From assembly GCA_903644075.1 (NCBI GenBank), contig CAHJXH010000011.1, positions 1 to 37,888 on the forward strand: a DNA stretch of 37,888 nucleotides, written 5' to 3'. Both the position numbers and the translations under genes were made by a program. Shown piece by piece: positions 7,912 through 16,735 of the stretch. This DNA comes from Sphingobacteriaceae bacterium. Its GTDB lineage: Bacteria > Bacteroidota > Bacteroidia > Sphingobacteriales > Sphingobacteriaceae. Each line of letters starts with the position of its first letter. The stretch's first letter is position 1. The notes under the pieces are model-generated. The model ran no database searches. It saw nothing but the letters and a program-made list of their open reading frames with translations, and was not told the origin of the DNA.

Positions 7912-10900
7912 TTAGAATTTAACATTGAAACCCGCAGTAAATGTTCTGGTTAAACCTGGCTGGTTTCTGTCAACACCTTGTGTACTGTTTGAGGTTGAAA
8001 CACTGGCGGTACCAGAGGCATTACCACTGTTTGATGAAACTTCCGGATCAGAACCAGGGTATTTAGTGATAGTAAACAGGTTATATGCACTGATGTAAAC
8101 GTGCAGGTTTGTAAGACCTATTCTGCTAATCAGATCTTTCGGTATAGTATACCCTAAGTTAGCGCTTTTTAATTTCAAAAAGTTACCGCTAAATACGTTG
8201 ATATCTAAAGGTAAAGATGAACCGTTTGATACGTTATCACCATAAACAACCTTAGCAAAATCTGCTCCTGTTTGGCCTGGAGTAGTCCAGCGACCGGTTA
8301 AGATATCTGTTGAGTTATTCCAGAAACGTTGATCATGTAAACCAGCTCTTGTACCGTAGTAAATAGAGTATCCTAACTGATAAGTAAATAATACGTTCAG
8401 ATCAATACCTTTATAACGGAATGAGTTGCTGAAACCACCAAGAACCTTAGGAGCTGTATTAGCATAATTAACAGCATCTGCAGCCTGGGTAATAGCAGGA
8501 GCACGGCTACCGTCAGCAAATTCCCATTGTGAATGACCTGTTGGGATAGCACCTGATGGATAATATAAAACTTTCTGTCCAGCTGCATTTACGAAAACAC
8601 GGCGACCAGTGGCAGGATCAACACCTGCAGTACGCACAATGTATAAGCTACCAATAGAATGGCCAACCTCGTTGATGTTAGTTACCTCTGAACCAGAAGA
8701 TGTACCGGTAAGTTTAGTAATACCCGGTACAATGTAAGTTAACTTGTTTTGGTTGAAGCTGATGTTAAACGAAGGCGACCAGCTAAAATCTTTGGTGTTA
8801 ACACCGCGGGCATTTAAAGTGATCTCTACACCTTTGTTATACATTTTGCCTATGTTAACCAACGGTTGCGATGGTAAACCTGCAGAAGGAATAATAGGTA
8901 CCTGGAAAATCATATCACGGATGTTGTTTTTGTAGTAAGCAACTTCACCTGTGATTTTATCACCTAAGATACCAAAGTTAAAACCAACGTCTGTTTTGAA
9001 AATGCTTTCCCATTTCAAGTTAGGATTACCAGTTTGGTTAAATTGCAGCGTTGCAGCACCATTGTATAAATTGTTAGCATACAAACCGTAAGAGTCATAA
9101 GCACCAAAGTTAGATGCGTTACCCACTTTACCATAACTACCACGTAGTTTAAAGCTGCTGAAAATTTTATCAGCACCGATGCTGGTCCAGAATTTTTCGC
9201 GGGTAATTTCGTAACCTAACGATGCGCCAGGGAAATATCCTTTTTTATTGTTAGCTCCAAATACAGAGTAATCATCACGACGTACTGTAGCGCTTAAATA
9301 GTATTTTTTATCAAAGTCATAGTTTAAACGACCGAAGAAAGACCCCAGATAAAAATCCTGGTATGCGTTACCAGAAGCGTTATTAGATGCATAACCTGCC
9401 TGTATTACGTTAAAGCCACCATCAGAAAGAATGGTACGGTTTATACCAAAACCTCTAACTGTTCTGCGATCTTGCTCGTTACCAAATACAGCGTTGAAAG
9501 TATGTTTGCCGAATGATTTATCGATTTGCAACGTATTATCCCAAACCCATCTTTTTTGGTTGGCATAGGTATCTGTTGCAGAACCTGTAGTAGAAACACC
9601 ATCGCCCTGTATTGCATTTTGAAATACATCTGTACTTCTAAGCAGGTAATCAATACCGTAAGTTGTTTTTAACGTTAACCATGGCAATGGTTTTACCTGG
9701 AAATAAATATCTGAGTTTATCTGGTTAAGCTCATTATTAGATCTGTTCATATCTAATATTGGCAAAATGTTGTAATAAGAGAAAGATACACCTTTATTAC
9801 CCTGGATACCCAGCGTGTTACTGCTTAAGTTGTAGCTGCCATCATTATTGTATGGAGAAACGTTTGGAGGAGATACTAAACCAATACGGCCTAAACCAGT
9901 AATACTGAAACCATCATCCTGAGATCCTGAACCAGTAGCAGCATTATTCATTGAATTAGTGTATGATATTTTACCACCAATAGTAATGTACTTGTTTGCT
10001 TTGTGATCAATGTTTGCCAAAATACCTTTCTTCTCGAAAGAGTTTTTAGCTAAAACACCATCTTGTTTGCTCCAGTTTGCAGACAAATAATAATTTGTAG
10101 CATCTGTTGAACCAGAGATGCTTACGCTGCTGTTGTATGATTTACCAGTTTGGTAGATATAATCAAACCAATTGGTATCAACAGGTTTACCATCCGGGCC
10201 AATTTGGGTAGCGAAATACTCGTTTTTAGCAGGTGTAGTAGGATCATTATTAAATAAACCTGCATTTACCAAAGCCTCATTTTTAATAGCGGTGTATTGT
10301 GCCGCGTTTAACATGTGTGGCAGGTTAGATACTTTGTTTACACCCATCCAGCTATCAAAACTTACTACCGCTTTACCTTTTTTACCTTTTTTAGTGGTAA
10401 CAAAGATTACACCGTTAGCAGCACGGCTACCATAAATTGCACCCGCAGATGCATCTTTAGCAACATCGATACTTTCAATATCATCAGGGTTAATGTTACC
10501 AAGCGGGCTACCACCACCGGCGGTACCACCATTTTGGCTACCTTCAAATGCAGGGATACCATCTATTACATATAGTGGCTGTGAGCTTAATGCTACCGAG
10601 TTGATACCGCGGATACGAATAACCGGGTTCGAGTTCAGTGTAGAACCAGCTACAGTAACCTGTACACTTGAGGCACGGCCACCAAGCGCCTGTTGAAAGT
10701 TTTGAACTGGCTGGGTTGCGATGTCTGACCCTTTTACAGAAGATATACTTCCGTTGTTGTCACGTTTTACCTGGCTACCGTAACCAATTACCACAACCTC
10801 ATTTAACTCACTTGCCGAACCAACAAGCGCAATGTTTAATCTGTCGCCATTGGGGATACTGGTTTGTTGTTTAAAGCCAACAAAAGTGAATACTAATGAT

Positions 10901-11106
10901 TGGCCCGGTGCAACTCTAATATTATAAGAACCATCGGGGCCTGTTTGGGTACCGGTTTTGGTACCTTTTACAACAACACTTACACCTGGGAGCGGTAAGC
11001 CATCGTCTTTACCGGTAACTGTACCGGTAACTGTTCGGGTTTGGGCATAGGCATTTGAGCCAATGATAATCAAAACCCATAAAAAATTGAGTAGAATTTT
11101 TTTCAT
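7912..11106 (-). CDS. SusC/RagA family TonB-linked outer-membrane transporter (module B)
   Basis: TonB-dependent outer-membrane importer of 1064 residues. Signal peptide ending AYAQ (1-22; the MKKILLNFLWVL start is nearly identical to module A). A carboxypeptidase-regulatory-like domain follows (24-95, GLPLPGVSVVVKGT and FTFVGF), then the TonB-box-like LNEVVVIGYGS (101-111). The plug has PVIRIRGINSVAL, VIDG (180-183) and the signature DIESIDVAKDASAGAIYGSR (209-228). The barrel ends in TAGFNVKF with a terminal aromatic residue, as expected for BAM-assembled barrels. Its N-terminal half is much closer to module A than to C or D. The gene is translationally close to susD-B (13-base gap). Confidence 0.95.
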   Translation of the reverse strand: MKKILLNFLWVLIIIGSNAYAQTRTVTGTVTGKDDGLPLPGVSVVVKGTKTGTQTGPDGSYNIRVAPGQSLVFTFVGFKQQTSIPNGDRLNIALVGSASELNEVVVIGYGSQVKRDNNGSISSVKGSDIATQPVQNFQQALGGRASSVQVTVAGSTLNSNPVIRIRGINSVALSSQPLYVIDGIPAFEGSQNGGTAGGGSPLGNINPDDIESIDVAKDASAGAIYGSRAANGVIFVTTKKGKKGKAVVSFDSWMGVNKVSNLPHMLNAAQYTAIKNEALVNAGLFNNDPTTPAKNEYFATQIGPDGKPVDTNWFDYIYQTGKSYNSSVSISGSTDATNYYLSANWSKQDGVLAKNSFEKKGILANIDHKANKYITIGGKISYTNSMNNAATGSGSQDDGFSITGLGRIGLVSPPNVSPYNNDGSYNLSSNTLGIQGNKGVSFSYYNILPILDMNRSNNELNQINSDIYFQVKPLPWLTLKTTYGIDYLLRSTDVFQNAIQGDGVSTTGSATDTYANQKRWVWDNTLQIDKSFGKHTFNAVFGNEQDRRTVRGFGINRTILSDGGFNVIQAGYASNNASGNAYQDFYLGSFFGRLNYDFDKKYYLSATVRRDDYSVFGANNKKGYFPGASLGYEITREKFWTSIGADKIFSSFKLRGSYGKVGNASNFGAYDSYGLYANNLYNGAATLQFNQTGNPNLKWESIFKTDVGFNFGILGDKITGEVAYYKNNIRDMIFQVPIIPSAGLPSQPLVNIGKMYNKGVEITLNARGVNTKDFSWSPSFNISFNQNKLTYIVPGITKLTGTSSGSEVTNINEVGHSIGSLYIVRTAGVDPATGRRVFVNAAGQKVLYYPSGAIPTGHSQWEFADGSRAPAITQAADAVNYANTAPKVLGGFSNSFRYKGIDLNVLFTYQLGYSIYYGTRAGLHDQRFWNNSTDILTGRWTTPGQTGADFAKVVYGDNVSNGSSLPLDINVFSGNFLKLKSANLGYTIPKDLISRIGLTNLHVYISAYNLFTITKYPGSDPEVSSNSGNASGTASVSTSNSTQGVDRNQPGLTRTFTAGFNVKF

Positions 11107-11133
11107 GCGTTACTAGTTTGTTTAATTAAGTGT

Positions 11134-11163
11134 CTAAAAATAGCTAATTATTGCAATGAACAA
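11134..11163 (-). promoter_or_regulatory. Predicted promoter of susC-B
   Basis: On the minus strand TTG (11163-11161) lies 18 bases before TATTTTTAG (11142-11134), the same layout as the susC-A promoter; the start codon follows about 27 bases later. Confidence 0.5.
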
Positions 11164-11167
11164 AAAA

Positions 11168-11194
11168 AAACAGACTTTTTTTTAAAGTCTGTTT
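11168..11194. repeat. 11-base hairpin abutting the susC-B promoter
   Basis: The arms AAACAGACTTT (11168-11178) and AAAGTCTGTTT (11184-11194) are perfect complements. On the minus strand the hairpin runs straight into the T-tract just before the -33 element, so it looks like either a weak terminator insulating the promoter or an operator. Confidence 0.45.
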
Positions 11195-11614
11195 AACGTT
11201 TTAGTTACATTGATAAGAAAAATTCAAATAAATTTCGAATAAAAACAAGTAAAATTTAAATAGAAGTATTAATATAATTGCGAAACATTAAAAATTAAGA
11301 GCCATTTTATAAAAAATATAAAAATAACACGCAAAAATCAGAGATAAATTTTACCATAATTGAAAAAGTGAGCTTAGTTAACTATTAATTATGTTAAAAA
11401 GGCGTTTCTATTGAACTTTTATCAAAAAAACAGACCCATAACCATTCAATTTTTCAATTTTAACACAAAGTATAGGATTTGATCAATTTTATCAAAAAAG
11501 CATACTTCATAAAAAACTCATGAAATTTTTTTATAGATAATTGGCTAAAAGGCTAGATTATTTAAATGTAACAAAAAAAATACTTGATAACAACAACCAT
11601 TGTTACAATAAATA

Positions 11615-11650
11615 AAAAGGCCCGCCTCGATTTCTCGAAGCGGGCCTTTT
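11615..11650 (-). terminator. Intrinsic terminator after susD-C
   Basis: The stem AAAAGGCCCGC (11615-11625) pairs with GCGGGCCTTTT (11640-11650); it extends through one C-A mismatch into TCGA/TCGA with the loop TTTC. It sits 20 bases after the susD-C stop. Confidence 0.87.
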
Positions 11651-11670
11651 ATTAAAGAGATCCTTATTTC

Positions 11671-13107
11671 TTATTGAGCATCCCAGAATACTCTTGCATC
11701 CAAGCCTGATTTTTGCTTGTTAGCATTTGGATTCAGATCTGTCTCTGTTTCCGGATAGTATAGAGAACGTGGGATATAAGGAACAACCGCACTTTTAACA
11801 ACGCTGATTGTTGGATAACCCGTTCTTCTCCAATCACTCCATTGCTCTACTGCAATACCAAAGCTGGCCAGATATTTTTCGTTAATAATCTGCTCCAGTT
11901 TATTAGCTGTAGTACCGGCCAATGTTCCATGGGCTGTGATATATGTAGTTATATCGCCTGAAGCTACGCCGGCATCTGTCATCGATGCAGTTATACCTGC
12001 CTGGAAAAATGCTTGTGCATCACCAGGGGCACCAAGCGTTAAAGCTGCTTCTGCGCGGATAAAGTTATACTCGGCAAAAGTAAGCATACGTACAGGCGCC
12101 TCGCCAGTTGTACCTTCCAGATAAGTACCTAGTTTAGAAAAGTCGGCAGAAGGATCGTCGCCGCTGGCAGAACCAACATAAAGACCAGAACCCGTAGGGA
12201 AATCTGTAAAATAGCTAGCTCTGCGTGGATCACTGCTATTATTCATTTTATCTACAATATATTTATTAGCAACGATATTACCTACACGGTCTAGATCAAA
12301 CTGGTATGCTGGATTTTGGGCATTTGGCGTACTTGTAAAACCCGCGCTAAAGTTATCGCCATTGTTAGCTAAGAATTGCGCCCCGCTGCTCAATAGCGTA
12401 TTTAAAGCAGTAACAGCAGCAGCATTCTTTTTACTTTCGTGAAGCAATAAACGTAATTTTAAAGTATTCGCAAATTTAATCCATTGAGGTTTTGTTTGCG
12501 AAAAAGGTCCGGGGTAAATAGGAGATGAGTCCGGAACCTCTAATGCTGATGACGTTGCATTGATCTCTGTTATTGCTGCATCAATGTTTGCCAATAATGA
12601 TGTATAGATAGTTTGTCCGGCGTCGTAATGCGGGTTTAAGTTACTTGTTAATTTTAATGCCTCGCTGTAAGGGATATCGCCCCAGGTATCAACCATAAGG
12701 CTATAAGTATAAGCCTCCAGCAATTTAGCTACACCCGTATAATGAGGGCTTGCAGTACCTGCTTTTTGAACAACCAGGTCTAAATTCACCAATACGGTAG
12801 AATAACAGTTGGCCCATAATGTATTTCCATCAGTTGGCGCAATCAGGTAATACGCCCACTGCTGGGGTTGCGTTAAACCACCAGTTGTTTGACCGGCAAA
12901 TTGTTGCATGATCAACGATGAAAAACGGCTAAAATCAGATCCTGCAGTAAAACCTACACTGGTTGCTGCCCCGCTGTATAATGTATTGATTGGTACATCA
13001 GACGGTAAGTTAGGGCTGGTATTAATATCTAATGCTTTTTTGCATGAACTACTTGTTAATAATGCTGTGGCAGCTAAAACAAGCGTTGAATATTTTAAAA
13101 TTTTCAT
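11671..13107 (-). CDS. SusD-like_2 family outer-membrane lipoprotein (module C)
   Basis: Nutrient-binding outer-membrane lipoprotein of 478 residues. The lipobox cysteine is residue 22 (LLTSSSC, followed by KKALDINTSPN). The motifs RFSSLIMQQFAGQT, YSLMVDTWGDIPYSEAL (TWGDIPY is typical), MLTFAEYNFIRAEAAL and the C-terminal EQWSDWRRTGYPTI place it in the SusD-like_2 branch (often annotated SusD/RagB family nutrient-binding lipoprotein) rather than the classical SusD/RagB branch of modules A and B. The gene begins 20 bases after the SusC-like stop and has its own terminator. Proteins of this branch are often found without carbohydrate-active enzymes, which fits this locus; the ligand is unknown. 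Confidence 0.94.
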   Translation of the reverse strand: MKILKYSTLVLAATALLTSSSCKKALDINTSPNLPSDVPINTLYSGAATSVGFTAGSDFSRFSSLIMQQFAGQTTGGLTQPQQWAYYLIAPTDGNTLWANCYSTVLVNLDLVVQKAGTASPHYTGVAKLLEAYTYSLMVDTWGDIPYSEALKLTSNLNPHYDAGQTIYTSLLANIDAAITEINATSSALEVPDSSPIYPGPFSQTKPQWIKFANTLKLRLLLHESKKNAAAVTALNTLLSSGAQFLANNGDNFSAGFTSTPNAQNPAYQFDLDRVGNIVANKYIVDKMNNSSDPRRASYFTDFPTGSGLYVGSASGDDPSADFSKLGTYLEGTTGEAPVRMLTFAEYNFIRAEAALTLGAPGDAQAFFQAGITASMTDAGVASGDITTYITAHGTLAGTTANKLEQIINEKYLASFGIAVEQWSDWRRTGYPTISVVKSAVVPYIPRSLYYPETETDLNPNANKQKSGLDARVFWDAQ

Positions 13108-13127
13108 AATAGTCTTTTAAGGGAGAA

Positions 13128-16100
13128 TTAAAGTGTAAAACGTAAATTAACTCCTATTTCTCTTACAGCTGGTTGTGAGTTAAACTCTAAACCTTGCGCG
13201 TTGTTGATACCCAATGCATTTTGCTCAGGATCGAAATGTTTGTAATGAGGGGTGTATAACCAAAGGTTGCGACCGTAAACACCGATTGAAGCTCTGCCAA
13301 ATGGAGAGTGGTCCATCCAACCTTTTGGTAAATTGTATGATAAGTTTGCCTCACGTAAACGGAACCAAGATGTATCATAAATATAACCTTCTGCAGCGAT
13401 GTATTTACCAGCGTTACCATAATAAGTTTGTGCAGATACCTGAGTAGTATTTGCCTGGCCTGCCTTAGGAGTACCCGGCGCATACACACCCGGGAAGAGG
13501 TATGGCGTAGTTTGAACTGGTACATTATTCACACTTGCTCCTGTAAAACGTGGGAATTCAGCTGTTTCAGCAGCCACACCATTACGCTCTACGTCGGCAT
13601 AGTTTCTTGAATACAAATCGCCGCCTTTTTTAATATCAAACACAAAGAATAAATTAAAGCCTTTGTAGTTAACAGTATTGGTAATACCCAAATCATATTT
13701 AGGGTTAGGATTACCGATTTTTTGCACGGCAGCTGTAGCCATTGGCAAGCCATTTTGGTCAAGCAAAAGTTGGCCGGAACCATTGCGCTGATAAGCAGTA
13801 CCGTAGATTTGACCAAATTGATCACCTGCAACCAATTGAATATTAGGTGTAGTAAAACCACCAAGGAAAATAGTGCTAACACCCGGCGCCAACGCTGTAA
13901 CGGTTGAAACGAAGTGGGTGAAGTTTACACCAATTTGCCAAAAACCATTATTCCATTTAAGCGGTGTACCGGTAACACCTAACTCAATACCGTTCGTCTT
14001 AATGCTACCAGCGTTTTGAGTAAAGAAACCTAAGCCTGAAGCATTAGATACAGGCACTTGCAAAATGATATTGGTAGATGTACGGTGGTAATAAGAACCA
14101 TCGATAGTTAAACGATTTTTAAAGAAACCGAACTCGCCACCAAGCTCAACCTCTTTGGTAAACTCGGGGGTTAAGTTAGGGTTTCCAGCTATAGTATTTA
14201 ATCCAAATCCTGGCACTCCGTTAAAAGGGAATGTAATGGTTGGGCCAAAACCGTCTGATATACCGGCAGCAGCGAAAGTTGTATTTGATGTATTATAAAT
14301 GAAATCTGTTGGGCCTTTACCTACTTTACCATAGTTGGCACGTAGTTTAATTTCGCTAACAGTATTTGTTTTTAATGATGGTACCGCATCTGTTAACACA
14401 AAACTCAAAGCAGCTGCAGGGTAAAAAATTGATTGTTTACCAACTGCTAAAGTTGAGTTCCAGTCGTTACGTGCTTTTAAGTTTAAGGTTAACCATTTTT
14501 TATAGTCAACAACAAAGTCTGCAAATGCACCTGCAATACGATAGTGGTATGTTGAATTAGTTGGTACGTAAGTAGAAGCGTTACTTAAATTAACAAAACC
14601 AGGGATACTTAAACCATAAGCCAATTGTTGGTTATAATTCTGATAGTTATCTAAGTACTCACCACCTAAGTTTAATGAGAAGTTAAAGTCGCCATAAGTT
14701 CTGGTTCCGTTCAACGTAAAGTAAACATCAGTGTTGCGGTAAGTATTTTCGTTAAAAGCCAAACCACCAACACCTACTGAACTTCCACCTGCGTTACCAC
14801 CACCTTTGTTACCGATATCATCGATCGCATTGTTGTTGGTTCCGTAATAGTCTTCACCCACCTTTAAATCGGCAGTTAACCATTTTAAGATATCATAAGT
14901 TAAATTGATGTTACCTAACACACGGTTAGTTTCATCATGGAACCTGTTGTGCTGGATAGTCCAGTAAGGGTTATCTGTTGTACCAAACCAGGTTTGGTTA
15001 CCTGCAGCATCCTGGTAAGGTAAACCCTGAAGATCATAACTTCTTGGAATAAACCAACCGCGGAATAACGGGTTAGATAATTGGTTACCTTGTTGAGTTC
15101 TGCTTGATTCGTTGTTGATATAACTGAATGAAGTTCCAACGCGGAATTTAGGTGTAACCTCAGTACGTACGTTTGCAGTAAGGTTATTACGACGTAATGT
15201 GTTATCAGGAATAACATAAGTATCATAATCATTACCGTAAGATGCACGGAAAGTAGTTTTATCGCCACCACCATTAATACTGATATTGTTTTGAGCAGTA
15301 TGGGCAGTTTGAAAGAAATCCTTGATGTTATCAGGATAAGCTTTTAATGGCTCATTTTGACCAAAAAAGTTAACTTCATTCTGACCGGCTATAACTGGCC
15401 CCCATGAAGTAGCTAATGCTTTGTTATAAACACCATTGTTACCTTGGCCATAAGTATTTTGATAATCAGGCAAACGATCCGGGCTACCGAAACCATATGA
15501 ACCAGAGTACTCGATCTCTGCTTTTTTGTTCTTAGTACCTTTTTTGGTAGTAATAACAATTACACCAGATGCACCGCGTGAACCGTAAAGTACAGTTGCA
15601 GCCGCACCTTTTAAAACAGTTGTACTTTCTATGTCCTCTGGATTAATGTCAATACCCCTGTTTGATAATGAAGGTCCGCTTTGTAATGGTGTATTACCAC
15701 CGCCGTTGTCAATCGGTAAACCATCAACCACAATCAGCGGTTGGTTGTTACCTGTAAATGTAACGTTACCACGAATCAAGATACTAGAACCGGTAAATGC
15801 ACCACCAGAACCTGATACCTGCACACCCGGAATTTTACCATCTAATGAATTGGTAAAGTTAGTGTTTTGAGTAGCGGTAATGCTTTGCCCGCTAACAGTA
15901 GTAGTTCCGTAACCTAAGCTCTTTTTGCTACGCTCGATACCGTAAGAGGTTACTAATACCTCGCTTAATTGCTTAGAGTCAACAAGTAATTTAACATTGA
16001 TTGTGTTAGCCCCACTTACAGTGTGGTTTGCTGATGAGTAACCAACAAAACTAAATACCAATACATCGCCTTGTTTAGCTTGTATAGAGTATTTACCGTC

Positions 16101-16271
16101 TGAGTTGGAAATGGTTCCTGTTTTTGAACCTTGCACTTTAACGCTTACCCCTGGGATAGGTAAACCGTCGTCGCTGGCTGTTACCGTACCTGAGATTGTA
16201 CGGTTTTGCGCATAGATCTGTGTCACAGACAACATCAGAAAGCACAAACTAAAAAGTAAAAGTTTTTTCAT
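13128..16271 (-). CDS. SusC/RagA family TonB-linked outer-membrane transporter (module C)
   Basis: TonB-dependent importer of 1047 residues. Signal peptide ending IYAQ (1-22), carboxypeptidase-regulatory-like domain (24-96, DDGLPIPGVSVKVQG and FSFVGY), TonB-box-like LSEVLVTSYGIERSKKSLGY (102-121), plug with GSSILIRGNVTFTGNNQPLI, VVDGLPIDN and DIESTTVLKGAAATVLYGSR, then the barrel ending NLRFTL. The LSEV(L/V)VT...G(I)xRxK(K/R)S(L/I)GY segment and the KGxAA signature are shared with module D and differ from A/B (KDAS), supporting two subfamilies in the array. It is paired with a SusD-like_2 lipoprotein 20 bases downstream. Confidence 0.95.
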   Translation of the reverse strand: MKKLLLFSLCFLMLSVTQIYAQNRTISGTVTASDDGLPIPGVSVKVQGSKTGTISNSDGKYSIQAKQGDVLVFSFVGYSSANHTVSGANTINVKLLVDSKQLSEVLVTSYGIERSKKSLGYGTTTVSGQSITATQNTNFTNSLDGKIPGVQVSGSGGAFTGSSILIRGNVTFTGNNQPLIVVDGLPIDNGGGNTPLQSGPSLSNRGIDINPEDIESTTVLKGAAATVLYGSRGASGVIVITTKKGTKNKKAEIEYSGSYGFGSPDRLPDYQNTYGQGNNGVYNKALATSWGPVIAGQNEVNFFGQNEPLKAYPDNIKDFFQTAHTAQNNISINGGGDKTTFRASYGNDYDTYVIPDNTLRRNNLTANVRTEVTPKFRVGTSFSYINNESSRTQQGNQLSNPLFRGWFIPRSYDLQGLPYQDAAGNQTWFGTTDNPYWTIQHNRFHDETNRVLGNINLTYDILKWLTADLKVGEDYYGTNNNAIDDIGNKGGGNAGGSSVGVGGLAFNENTYRNTDVYFTLNGTRTYGDFNFSLNLGGEYLDNYQNYNQQLAYGLSIPGFVNLSNASTYVPTNSTYHYRIAGAFADFVVDYKKWLTLNLKARNDWNSTLAVGKQSIFYPAAALSFVLTDAVPSLKTNTVSEIKLRANYGKVGKGPTDFIYNTSNTTFAAAGISDGFGPTITFPFNGVPGFGLNTIAGNPNLTPEFTKEVELGGEFGFFKNRLTIDGSYYHRTSTNIILQVPVSNASGLGFFTQNAGSIKTNGIELGVTGTPLKWNNGFWQIGVNFTHFVSTVTALAPGVSTIFLGGFTTPNIQLVAGDQFGQIYGTAYQRNGSGQLLLDQNGLPMATAAVQKIGNPNPKYDLGITNTVNYKGFNLFFVFDIKKGGDLYSRNYADVERNGVAAETAEFPRFTGASVNNVPVQTTPYLFPGVYAPGTPKAGQANTTQVSAQTYYGNAGKYIAAEGYIYDTSWFRLREANLSYNLPKGWMDHSPFGRASIGVYGRNLWLYTPHYKHFDPEQNALGINNAQGLEFNSQPAVREIGVNLRFTL

Positions 16272-16306
16272 TCTTTCAATAAATAAGATCAGTTAATAGT
16301 TAATTT

Positions 16307-16315
16307 CTAAAAATA
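16307..16315 (-). promoter_or_regulatory. Conserved TATTTTTAG element upstream of susC-C
   Basis: The minus-strand TATTTTTAGA matches the -7-like element found before susC-A and susC-B. It lies 35 bases before the start codon, but no TTG at the expected -33 distance is evident, so the promoter call is weaker. Confidence 0.35.
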
Positions 16316-16407
16316 GCTTCTGAATATCAATTTTTCGAAATTATCTTATTCATTTTGCGAAAAAAATCAAAAAAATGACTTATTAGACAGTGAAAAAAAT
16401 ATCTATA

Positions 16408-16435
16408 TAGTACCATGCATAGCATTATACCATGG
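16408..16435. promoter_or_regulatory. Candidate PadR-type site upstream of susC-C
   Basis: This 28-base segment begins TAGTAC, then ATG, then GCAT and ATAC at the same spacing as 21596-21623 in front of padR. Most bases agree over the first 23 positions. The dyad is less regular here than in the padR copy. Confidence 0.35.
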
Positions 16436-16670
16436 ATTTATCGGGATATGTATAGAAAACTGGGCAAAATGAAGAATATATGAAGCCCTATCAATACATT
16501 GTTTGGTTTTGGCACACAATCGTATAAAAACCCAAGTGGTTTTTTGTACGAATACCTATAAAACGCTACAAGGACGAATATTATTACAATGAATGAGTCT
16601 TTTTTACTAGGGCATAGACTACAAGGCTATTTTAAACGAGTAAATTATGCAGCACCCGGTAAATATTAAA

Positions 16671-16712
16671 ATTGAAAGCCCCGGTCAATATAGATTGACC
16701 AGGGCTTTCAAT
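16671..16712 (-). terminator. Intrinsic terminator after susD-D
   Basis: ATTGAAAGCCC (16671-16681) pairs with GGGCTTTCAAT (16702-16712); after one mismatch the stem continues GGTCAAT/ATTGACC with the loop ATAG. It lies 24 bases after the susD-D stop. Confidence 0.87.
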
Positions 16713-16735
16713 AATATTAGTTCAATAATGTGTTG

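Larger units (their letters stand above)
11107..11670. other. Intergenic gap between modules B and C
   Basis: This 564-base AT-rich gap contains the susC-B promoter, the hairpin at 11168-11194 and the module C terminator at 11615-11650. A TTTTATCAAAAAA-like string occurs twice (near 11417 and 11484). No open reading frame of convincing quality was found. Confidence 0.55.
16272..16735. other. Intergenic gap between modules C and D
   Basis: This 464-base gap carries the -7-like element of susC-C (16307-16315), an ATCAAAAAAATGACTTAT string near 16367-16384 that recurs upstream of susC-D, the operator-like segment 16408-16435 resembling the padR operator region, and the module D terminator at 16671-16712. 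No gene was found in it. Confidence 0.55.
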
